A stretch of 23,815 bases of DNA from Candidatus Aenigmatarchaeota archaeon (lineage in GTDB: Archaea; Aenigmatarchaeota; Aenigmatarchaeia; PWEA01; JAGHBM01): NCBI GenBank assembly GCA_021160955.1, contig JAGHBM010000046.1, positions 1 through 23,815 of the forward strand, written 5' to 3'. The position numbers and the translations under genes are program-made. A model generated the notes under the pieces. The model had not been told where the DNA came from and searched no databases. It saw only the letters and a program-made list of their open reading frames with translations. Positions 1 to 5,754 of the stretch are shown in pieces (position 1 is the first letter of the stretch; each line of letters opens with the position of its first letter).

Positions 1-28
1 CCTAATAATAGTAATACAAGAAATAGAG

Positions 29-40
29 TTTATATATTTA
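29..40 (+). promoter_or_regulatory. TATA box of trm1
   Basis: TTTATATATTTA lies about 75-86 bases before the trm1 ATG, which would give a leader of roughly 50 bases. An imperfect inverted repeat (TAGTAATA at 9-16, TATTACTA at 39-46) brackets it. No convincing Shine-Dalgarno site sits directly before the ATG. The rest of positions 1-114 shows no gene. Confidence 0.5.
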
Positions 41-114
41 TTACTACTATAGTGGTAATTTGATTTGATAAAGGAAAAATCCTTTTTTATTTTGTTTCTT
101 CTAAAACATATCAT

Positions 115-1209
115 ATGAGGCTTAAAGAAGTTCTTGAGGGGAAAGTTAGGTTAAAAGTACCCGATGTTGAGAAACCTGAAGAAGGCGAGGTTTTTTATAA
201 TCCGGTAATGTCATATGACAGAAATATATCGGTCGGAGTTTTAAAACTCTTGAAAAATGTTTTGAACAAACCGGAGGACAAGTTGACTGTTCTTGATGCT
301 CTTTCTGCCACGGGAGTCAGGGCACTTAGATATAAAAAAGAGGTTGGTGTGAATTCTTGGGCCAATGATGTGAATCCAAAGTCCGTAGATCTGATAAAGG
401 AAAATGCTGCACTGAACAAGATAAAAATAAAAGTCACCAGAGAAGATGCCAACATAATACTGAGAAAAAACAAGTTTGATTATGTCGATATAGATCCATT
501 CGGTTCTCCAGTACCATTTTTGGATTCTACAGCAAAGAGTTTTTTGAGGGAAGGATTTTTGTCAATAACGGCGACTGATACAGCCCCACTTTGCGGAACT
601 TATCCAAAGGTTTCGCTGAGGAGGTATGGAATCGAATCTTTTAAATCCGATTATTACAACGAGCTCGGGATAAGGATATTGATAAGCGAAGTTATAAAAA
701 CTTTTGCTAAATATGAAAAGGTGTTTATTCCACAACTAAGTTATTCCAGAAGACACTATTTCAGGGTTTATGGTAAGGTAGAGACCGGAGTGAAAAAGGT
801 AAACAATTTTTTGGAAAAATTTGGTTTCGTCAGTCATTGTTTTAATTGTGGGTGGAGGGATTTAGGTCTCAAAGAAACTTGCCCCATGTGTGGTGCAAAA
901 ACGAAGTTTACCAATGTATATCTCGGCGATATTCAGAACAAATCTTTCTTGAAAGATCTCTTAATTGTTCTCGATGAAATGGGATTTGAGAAAGAAAAGA
1001 AACTAATTGAAATCATAAAGAATGAAGCATCTGTTCCATTTTATTTTGATACACATTACATTGCAGAAAAGACCGGAAAAGCTATAAGAAAAATCGATGA
1101 TTTCATAAAAAAATTAAAGGAAAATGGATTTTCTGCAACAAAAACTCATTTTTGTCCAACAGCTGTGAAAACTGATGCTAAATTTAGTGATGTTGTTGAA
1201 ATCTTTTGA
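115..1209 (+). CDS. trm1: tRNA (guanine-26-N2)-dimethyltransferase Trm1
   Basis: This is a SAM-dependent methyltransferase that converts guanosine 26 of tRNA to N2,N2-dimethylguanosine in the cytoplasm. At 364 residues it has the usual archaeal Trm1 length. The N-terminus carries the family signature (EGKV, then VFYNPVMSYDRNISV). A SAM-binding loop (LDALSATGVRALR, about residues 60-72) follows, with the acidic strand ANDVNP after it. The catalytic motif DPFGSP starts at D127, followed by TATDTAPLCG. The C-terminal part has a zinc-ribbon-like set of four cysteines (C242, C245, C256, C259) and the family's closing stretch HFCPTAVKTDA. The ATG at 115 is chosen because it fits the family N-terminus. 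It is the only plus-strand gene and ends 8 bp from the convergent CCCH gene. No defect is visible. Confidence 0.95.
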   Translation: MRLKEVLEGKVRLKVPDVEKPEEGEVFYNPVMSYDRNISVGVLKLLKNVLNKPEDKLTVLDALSATGVRALRYKKEVGVNSWANDVNPKSVDLIKENAALNKIKIKVTREDANIILRKNKFDYVDIDPFGSPVPFLDSTAKSFLREGFLSITATDTAPLCGTYPKVSLRRYGIESFKSDYYNELGIRILISEVIKTFAKYEKVFIPQLSYSRRHYFRVYGKVETGVKKVNNFLEKFGFVSHCFNCGWRDLGLKETCPMCGAKTKFTNVYLGDIQNKSFLKDLLIVLDEMGFEKEKKLIEIIKNEASVPFYFDTHYIAEKTGKAIRKIDDFIKKLKENGFSATKTHFCPTAVKTDAKFSDVVEIF

Positions 1210-1217
1210 TTATCGCA

Positions 1218-1427
1218 TCATCCTTTGAAGAATGGACACTTTCCATGGTGAACCCAAAAACATCTCGAGCCAAAGCACTGTCCCGTTCTCTTGAAGAAGC
1301 TACAGTAGTATACGGTATCTCCCTTTCTTTTAACTATGGGTTTTCTTATTTTTACCAAGTCTTGCATGTCTCTGAAGAGAAGATTATTCAAATTTTCATT
1401 TTCCTCAACTAACGGAATTCTTTTCAT
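1218..1427 (-). CDS. small CCCH-type zinc-finger protein
   Basis: This 69-residue protein ends in a compact finger with C42-x8-C51-x4-C56-x3-H60. The surrounding residues (CSFFKRTGQC, then CFWVH) match the eukaryote-like C3H1 pattern C-x-F-F-x-x-G-x-C-x-x-G-x-x-C-x-[FW]-x-H; a further Cys follows at 64. In the family such fingers bind single-stranded RNA or act as protein-binding modules; the role here is unknown. The N-terminal 35 residues are basic and probably helical. It starts 5 bp after the TFB stop codon and has a good Shine-Dalgarno site (GAGGAG at 1436-1441, 8 bases before the ATG), so it is co-transcribed with TFB. A plus-strand reading frame covers the same bases, but the spaced Cys/His pattern, the ribosome site and the operon spacing favour this one. 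Confidence 0.75.
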   Translation of the reverse strand: MKRIPLVEENENLNNLLFRDMQDLVKIRKPIVKRKGDTVYYCSFFKRTGQCFGSRCFWVHHGKCPFFKG

Positions 1428-1432
1428 TCACA

Positions 1433-2377
1433 TCACTCCTCTTTAACCCTTTTTTCAATTTCATCTTCAATACCAAGTTTTTCAACTATCTCTTTGTATC
1501 TATTTCTTATTGTAACTTCAGTTACACCAACAATATCAGCAACTTCTCTTTGTGTCCTTTTCTCACCGTTTAGCACCGCAGCTATGTAGAGTGCCGCTGC
1601 TGCAACGCCAGTCGGACCTTTTCCAGAAGTCACGTCATGTTTCTTAGCTTCTTCCAAAACTTCGATTGCTTTTGCCTGTACTTTATCACCTAAACCAAGC
1701 ATACTTGCAAATCTTGGTATGTAATCCTCTGGTTGGGACGGCAATATCCTTATTCCAAGTTCACGACAGATATACCTATAAGTTCTTCCGATTTCTCTTT
1801 TATCGACACCAGAGACATCTGTTATTTCATCCAGAGTTCTTGGAGTCTTGAATTCCCTGCAAACTGCATACAACAACGCTGCAACTACAGATTCCATCGA
1901 TCTTCCTCTAACAAGTCCTTTATCAACTGCAACTTCATACAGTCTTGCAACTTCTTCATGAACGTTTTTAGGAAGACCCAAGAATGAAACTAACCTTTGA
2001 AGCTCGGAGAGAGCAAAACTAAGATTTCTGTCCTTACTTGCCACAAGTCTTTTTTGCCACTTTCTTAACCTGTAGTATTGTGCTCTCTTTTTGGGAGATA
2101 CTTTAAACAGCTCTCCAACACCCTTTCCTATTTCAGTTGTCATACCCTTGTCATGTTTCACGGGGGTAAGTGGTGCTCCGGTTCTTGCCCTTTTACTCCT
2201 CTGTTCTTGATCAAATGCTCTCCATTCTTGTGTTAAATCTATCACGTTTTCTTCAAGAATCAATCCACAGTTAGCGCATATTACTTCTCCCCTCGCGGGA
2301 TCTTCTATAAGATGAGTAGACCCACACTCGGGACACACCCTCACACTCGTTGCCCTTTTGGCTCTTCTCTTTACCAT
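1433..2377 (-). CDS. tfb: transcription initiation factor B (TFB, TFIIB homologue)
   Basis: TFB bridges TBP on the TATA box and RNA polymerase and sets promoter direction through the BRE. The 314 residues contain the full domain order. The N-terminal zinc ribbon has C15, C18, C34 and C37. The B-reader/linker region follows (LTQEWRAFDQEQRSKRARTG, then the LTPVKHDKGMTTEI stretch). Two cyclin folds follow (about 120-205 and 215-305). The second contains the BRE-contacting helix-turn-helix around REVADIVGVTEVTIRNRY. The start is supported by a strong Shine-Dalgarno site (GAGGTGGGG directly upstream). The gene is first in a two-gene operon with the CCCH protein. Its upstream region has a TATA box embedded in a two-arm dyad, which could mean autoregulation (inference). 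Confidence 0.96.
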   Translation of the reverse strand: MVKRRAKRATSVRVCPECGSTHLIEDPARGEVICANCGLILEENVIDLTQEWRAFDQEQRSKRARTGAPLTPVKHDKGMTTEIGKGVGELFKVSPKKRAQYYRLRKWQKRLVASKDRNLSFALSELQRLVSFLGLPKNVHEEVARLYEVAVDKGLVRGRSMESVVAALLYAVCREFKTPRTLDEITDVSGVDKREIGRTYRYICRELGIRILPSQPEDYIPRFASMLGLGDKVQAKAIEVLEEAKKHDVTSGKGPTGVAAAALYIAAVLNGEKRTQREVADIVGVTEVTIRNRYKEIVEKLGIEDEIEKRVKEE

Positions 2378-2405
2378 TTCCCCACCTCGTAATCATTTAT
2401 TGATG

Positions 2406-2471
2406 GTAACAATAATATGTATATACTTTATGTCATAACTAGTATATAAAGTTTTCGGTTTTTATTGTTAC
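2406..2471. promoter_or_regulatory. two-arm dyad spanning the TFB promoter
   Basis: GTAACAATAA at 2406-2415 is perfectly inverted at 2462-2471. ACTTTAT at 2425-2431 is perfectly inverted at 2446-2452. Both pairs share the same centre (between 2438 and 2439). The right inner arm overlaps the minus-strand TATA box of TFB. This looks like an operator for a symmetric regulator or a symmetric promoter architecture; the binding protein is unknown. Confidence 0.5.
2441..2451 (-). promoter_or_regulatory. TATA box of TFB
   Basis: On the minus strand this reads CTTTATATACT, preceded by an A-rich BRE-like stretch (CCGAAAA). Initiation about 25 bases downstream would give a leader of about 40 bases carrying the strong ribosome site. 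A second TATA-like stretch (AAGTATATACATA, about 2418-2430) lies closer to the gene, so the exact start is uncertain. Confidence 0.5.
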
Positions 2472-2552
2472 TATAAAGTAGTTTAAATGAGGTTATTTTG
2501 TTATTTGGTCTGTACCGAAGACTAAAGAAATCTTCATGAATTCCTTTTTATT

Positions 2553-2927
2553 TCACATGTAGTAATCCAACTTTTCTCTCTCGTCCAAATTCCATGATCC
2601 ACCACTATTTCTTCTTATAGCTGAGCCAAGAGTGTAGAGTGCATATGCAGATGATATCACTATTCCAACTTTTTCCAACAGCGGGTTTCCAATTTCTTTA
2701 CCCAAGTAGGATATCAACCCGCTGATGCCGACTATTGCACCGCGAATTGCTATACTGTCCAATTTTTTGTCGATTTCCTTCTCTACTTCTTTTTTTATGA
2801 AATTTCTTTCTTCCTCCACGTCCAACAATTCATCGTAGAGCTCTGGATTGGCTATCTTCAACAGTTCATATCTTTTTTTGAAATCCCTCAAATCATCTTC
2901 TAATCCTTCATATATTTTTTTCGTCAT
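2553..2927 (-). CDS. small hypothetical two-helix membrane protein
   Basis: I do not recognise this family. The 124-residue protein has a charged N-terminal half that looks like a coiled coil (about 1-60, with the EEERNFIKKEVEKEIDKK run). Two hydrophobic helices rich in Gly/Ala/Ile follow (about 60-80 and 85-104), joined by a short charged loop, and then a polar tail. This suggests a helical hairpin in the membrane with a cytosolic coiled-coil domain. A GTG at 2933 in frame would add two residues. The ATG at 2927 is preferred because GAGGGG (2933-2938) sits 5 bases before it, a good Shine-Dalgarno distance. It appears to be a single-gene unit with its own promoter upstream. No function is proposed. 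Confidence 0.7.
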   Translation of the reverse strand: MTKKIYEGLEDDLRDFKKRYELLKIANPELYDELLDVEEERNFIKKEVEKEIDKKLDSIAIRGAIVGISGLISYLGKEIGNPLLEKVGIVISSAYALYTLGSAIRRNSGGSWNLDEREKLDYYM

Positions 2928-2932
2928 CCACA

Positions 2933-2938
2933 CCCCTC
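2933..2938 (-). promoter_or_regulatory. ribosome-binding site that decides the start at 2927
   Basis: GAGGGG on the minus strand is 5 bases from the ATG at 2927. It overlaps the bases next to the alternative GTG at 2933, which would be too close. This supports the shorter reading. Confidence 0.55.
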
Positions 2939-2969
2939 TTAGAGGAATTTTGAATCCTCGACTATAACG

Positions 2970-3025
2970 GTCAGCAGAAATAGTTGCGTCATCCCATTGA
3001 TGGTCACTGGGATGGGTTCTGACAC
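2970..3025. ncRNA. possible structured RNA or leader fold (nested inverted repeat)
   Basis: An outer pair GTCAG (2970-2974) / CTGAC (3019-3023) encloses an inner perfect 7-bp stem CATCCCA (2990-2996) / TGGGATG (3008-3014) with an 11-base loop. On the plus strand the outer stem is followed at once by ACA, as in H/ACA guide RNAs, but the distance from the inner stem to ACA looks too short for that class. On the minus strand it would lie in the roughly 110-base leader of the small membrane protein gene. Strand and class are undecided. Confidence 0.3.
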
Positions 3026-3056
3026 ATTTGCTACAATTAGTTCTTGTGTAGAAAAC

Positions 3057-3068
3057 TATAAATATTTA
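3057..3068 (-). promoter_or_regulatory. TATA box upstream of the structured region and small membrane protein
   Basis: The minus strand reads TAAATATTTATA with a purine-rich AGAGG stretch before it. The expected start is near 3037, just ahead of the nested inverted repeat. The element is nearly symmetric, so a plus-strand promoter cannot be excluded. Confidence 0.4.
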
Positions 3069-3073
3069 ACCTC

Positions 3074-3109
3074 TAAAAAGTGGTGAAAATTCGACAATTG
3101 TTAACAAAA
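3074..3109 (-). terminator. T-rich termination region after trmY
   Basis: The minus-strand transcript leaving trmY meets three short T runs (TTTT, TTTT, TTTTT) within 36 bases, plus the perfect palindrome TTGTTAACAA at 3098-3107. Archaeal intrinsic termination uses such T-rich stretches. It sits immediately before the next promoter. Confidence 0.35.
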
Positions 3110-3697
3110 TTATATTCTTCTCTTGTCCATTTCGTAGTTCATTATGGTTATACAGTGAGATGCGAGGTAGGATGTTTTTCCCAAGGAGATTCTTTCATAA
3201 TTGAATCTTTTCACGAAGAGTTCCTCTTTCTTTGGTAGACCTATATGATCGCCGAGAACAAAGACAGGATTCTTTTTTATTTCTATCTCATCCAGAAATT
3301 TTCCATTTTCATGAAGAACGTATATGGGATTGTCTTTCAGTTCCCTTATTACATCTTGAAAACTTTTTTTCGAGGATAGTATGCCATTTTGTACTTTGGT
3401 CCATTCTTTGCCCTTTGCAAATGCGATGGCTTTCTTGATCCAAGATGCTATGTTTCTTTCATCGGGAGAAACTCTCTTGATGGAATCTCCTTTGAATACT
3501 ATCGTGATCGGTGGATCTGGTGGACCGTTTAGTACAATATATATATTGGTATCAGTTCTTATTCCATGAGAGATCCATAGCGCTGAGTTAACGCATCTGC
3601 ATACAAGGTCCATTCTCCCTCCGGATCCAGGAAGGTCATTGAGAGAAAAGTCCGGTGAGGTGACACCTTTTCTGGAGAAGATGACAAAATTTCTCAT
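3110..3697 (-). CDS. trmY: tRNA (pseudouridine-54-N1)-methyltransferase TrmY
   Basis: TrmY methylates N1 of pseudouridine 54 in the T-loop of archaeal tRNA, using SAM. The 195 residues match the family's length and landmarks. These are DLPGSGGRMDLVCRCVN near residue 21, the stretch LNGPPDPP near 57, the SPOUT-fold loop VLGDHIGLP around 147-155, and the C-terminal knot segment SLGKTSYLASHCI (171-183) that forms the SAM site. The ATG overlaps the stop codon of the upstream amidohydrolase gene (ATGA), so the two are translationally coupled. A 5-bp hairpin (GGTTG/CAACC, 3700-3713) lies directly before the start codon and may affect re-initiation (inference). Confidence 0.92.
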   Translation of the reverse strand: MRNFVIFSRKGVTSPDFSLNDLPGSGGRMDLVCRCVNSALWISHGIRTDTNIYIVLNGPPDPPITIVFKGDSIKRVSPDERNIASWIKKAIAFAKGKEWTKVQNGILSSKKSFQDVIRELKDNPIYVLHENGKFLDEIEIKKNPVFVLGDHIGLPKKEELFVKRFNYERISLGKTSYLASHCITIMNYEMDKRRI

Positions 3698-4971
3698 TTG
3701 GTTGACACCAACCTGTTTTTTATTTTCTCAACTTTATTCATTATCTTCTCAGGATTCATTTTAGTGAATTTTCCGTCTCTGAGAAGTATTTCACCATCTA
3801 CTATTACTGTATCAACATCTTCTCCGTTACAGGAGTATACCAAATGGGATATTGGATTGTACACAGGAGTCAAATGTGGTTTTCTAAAATTTACCAAGAT
3901 TATATCCGCTCTTTTGCCAACTTCTATCGAACCTATCTCGTTCTCGAGACCAAGTGAGACCGCACCATTTATTGTTGCCATTTCCAGTGCAACGTTTGCC
4001 GGCACCATGGTTGGATCCAGAGTGTTGACTTTATGCAGCAACGCGGTAATTTTCATCTCCTCGAACACGTTCAAATTGTTATTTGAGCACGGACCATCTG
4101 ATCCCACTGATACAGTTATTCCTTTCATTTCAGGTAGAGGTGCTATTCCACTGGCAAGCTTCATGTTAGAGATAGGACAATGCACTACCTTCGAATTTCT
4201 CTTTCCGATCAACGATATTTCCCTTTTCGATGGCCAAACTACATGTGCGAGGAGGGTTCTCTCATTAAGTAGTCCCACGGAGTCCAAAAATTCAATCGGT
4301 CTCATACCGTATTTTTTCTTTATTTCTCTGATTTCATCTTTTGTCTCTGCGGCATGGATATGAATTAGTATTTTTTCTTCCTCAGATATCCTGGCAACTT
4401 CTTCAAGTTCTTCTTTGGTGCATGCGTACGTTGAATGAGGACCAAGAGAAGGTATTATTCTTTCGTGCTTGTGCTTGAGGAACTTTTTTGCGTTTTTTAT
4501 GTTAGAACTCTTGTTTATGTTTTCAAAAATGGCCGGAGAGATCACCGCTCTAAGCCCAGATGTATCAACTGCTTTGAATATTTCTTCGGGAAATGGGTAC
4601 ATATCTGCGAACGTCGTTACACCGAATCTTATCATTTCAAGATTTGCAAGAAGCGAACCATAGTAGGCATCTCTCGGTTTTAGTTTTGCTTCAAGTGGCC
4701 AAATTTTTTCTTTTAACCATTCCATAAGCGGAAGATCGTCTGCATACCCTCTCATCAATGTCATTGGAGAATGAGTATGTGATTGTATCAGCCCTGGGAG
4801 TGCAACCATGTTTGATGCATCTATAACTTCTTCGCCCTTGTACTTCCTTGCGATATCTCTGTCTTCACCAATATCTGCTATTTTGTTTTCTTTTATCAAA
4901 ACTGCAGCGTTCCTTATTATTTCTCTCCTTTTATTCATTGTTACTAAGTACATTATATTCCTCAGTAGCAT
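3694..4971 (-). CDS. MtaD/DadD-type amidohydrolase (adenosine-derivative deaminase)
   Basis: This metal-dependent amidohydrolase belongs to the family that deaminates S-adenosylhomocysteine, 5'-methylthioadenosine or 5'-deoxyadenosine, recycling by-products of SAM chemistry. Visible residues are the metal site H65-T-H67, the substrate-pocket segment RGYADDLPLMEWL, the HIH pair (204/206) in LIHIHAAE, a His in LLAHVVWP and the catalytic Asp D292 in SVGSDGP. The length (425) is normal. The start at 4971 makes LLRNIMYLVTMN align with the family N-terminus and fits leaderless transcription from a TATA-like element about 25 bases upstream. An internal ATG at 4953 has a nice GAGG 6 bases before it and remains an alternative. 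It overlaps trmY by 4 bases and starts 24 bp after the minD-like stop. The exact substrate cannot be fixed from sequence. Confidence 0.88.
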   Translation of the reverse strand: MLLRNIMYLVTMNKRREIIRNAAVLIKENKIADIGEDRDIARKYKGEEVIDASNMVALPGLIQSHTHSPMTLMRGYADDLPLMEWLKEKIWPLEAKLKPRDAYYGSLLANLEMIRFGVTTFADMYPFPEEIFKAVDTSGLRAVISPAIFENINKSSNIKNAKKFLKHKHERIIPSLGPHSTYACTKEELEEVARISEEEKILIHIHAAETKDEIREIKKKYGMRPIEFLDSVGLLNERTLLAHVVWPSKREISLIGKRNSKVVHCPISNMKLASGIAPLPEMKGITVSVGSDGPCSNNNLNVFEEMKITALLHKVNTLDPTMVPANVALEMATINGAVSLGLENEIGSIEVGKRADIILVNFRKPHLTPVYNPISHLVYSCNGEDVDTVIVDGEILLRDGKFTKMNPEKIMNKVEKIKNRLVSTK

Positions 4972-4991
4972 AAGAAATGATACGTTTAGAA

Positions 4992-5001
4992 AATATTAAA
5001 A
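4992..5001 (-). promoter_or_regulatory. TATA-like element before the amidohydrolase
   Basis: TTTTAATATT on the minus strand overlaps the last codons of the MinD-like gene and lies about 25 bases from the ATG at 4971. This is the distance expected for a leaderless transcript. It would separate the amidohydrolase-trmY pair from the surface-protein operon, although read-through is likely. Confidence 0.35.
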
Positions 5002-5754
5002 GATTTTAAAACAATTTTTGATTTTTTCTACCAATCCTTCTTTGACAGGTTCACCCAAGATTTTGGATGTGAGTCTGTAAAAACTTTTACTTGCTTTGGA
5101 ACTCGGATTTAAAATTACCACAGGCTCTTTTGCAGCTAAACTCTTTGTTACGTTCTTGTCCATCGGTATTTTCTCTAACACGGGAATTTCAAGCATTTCT
5201 TCAATGTCACTTTCACTGAGTTCATCGTGTCTCGTCGACATGTTAAGAACAACACCGATGGGTTCTGTGTTGTTTTCTTTGATCAATTCTTTACATCTAA
5301 GTATGTCTGCAACCGAAGATACAAATGGTGTTGTGACAAACAGTACCTCGTCACCTGCACGAAGTACGGCATTTGCCTCCCTACCAAGTCCTGGTGCAGA
5401 ATCAAGTAACACGAAATCAGCTTTTCCATACAGTTCTTTTAGTTTTTCCTTGAGCAGTCCTATGTCAACACCTTTCAGATCTCTTGCAGATAGAGATGCT
5501 GGAATTATTTTTAAATTTTCCATGTGATCGTAAGAAGCTTCTAACATATTGGCTTCTCCTTTGAGAACTTGGTTTAATGTAACGGGATGATAATATACAC
5601 CAAGATATAGGCTTAGGTGAGACGTAGTTATGTTACAGTCAATTATTATGACTTTCTTTTTAAATTTCGTTGCGAGAACAGTTGCGAGGTTTATCGATAC
5701 CGTCGTCTTTCCAACACCACCCTTCCCAGAAGCAATCGTTATTATCCTCGTCAT
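4996..5754 (-). CDS. MinD/ParA-family ATPase
   Basis: This is a deviant Walker A ATPase of the SIMIBI class that cycles between membrane and cytosol to position partner complexes. The P-loop is SGKGGVGKTT, with signature Lys K11 and K16. The Walker B-like segment is LLDSAPGLG (D118). The switch region after strand 2 reads D39-C-N41, where most MinD proteins have D-x-D. The last 14 residues (GLVEKIKNCFKIF) form a likely amphipathic helix, as in the membrane-targeting tail of MinD. The 252 residues are full length. The ATG overlaps the stop of the upstream surface-protein gene (ATGA) and has a GAGG site 7 bases before it. It is the last gene of the surface operon, so a role in placing or assembling that machine is more likely than general cell division (inference). 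Confidence 0.88.
   Translation of the reverse strand: MTRIITIASGKGGVGKTTVSINLATVLATKFKKKVIIIDCNITTSHLSLYLGVYYHPVTLNQVLKGEANMLEASYDHMENLKIIPASLSARDLKGVDIGLLKEKLKELYGKADFVLLDSAPGLGREANAVLRAGDEVLFVTTPFVSSVADILRCKELIKENNTEPIGVVLNMSTRHDELSESDIEEMLEIPVLEKIPMDKNVTKSLAAKEPVVILNPSSKASKSFYRLTSKILGEPVKEGLVEKIKNCFKIF

Noticed and set aside
1206..1412. Plus-strand frame of 68 codons downstream of trm1
   Set aside because: It overlaps the CCCH gene, which has a metal-ligand pattern, a Shine-Dalgarno site and operon spacing. The plus frame has none of these.
2970..3025. Firm call as an H/ACA guide RNA
   Set aside because: ACA follows the outer stem, but only about 9 bases separate the inner stem from ACA, less than the usual 14-16. 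No clear kink-turn was found. It is kept only as a possible structured element.
3698..4363. Plus-strand open frame of 221 codons
   Set aside because: It is antisense to the catalytic half of the amidohydrolase, whose motifs are clear. Its composition is Ser/Phe/Ile-rich, as expected for a shadow frame, and no domain is visible.
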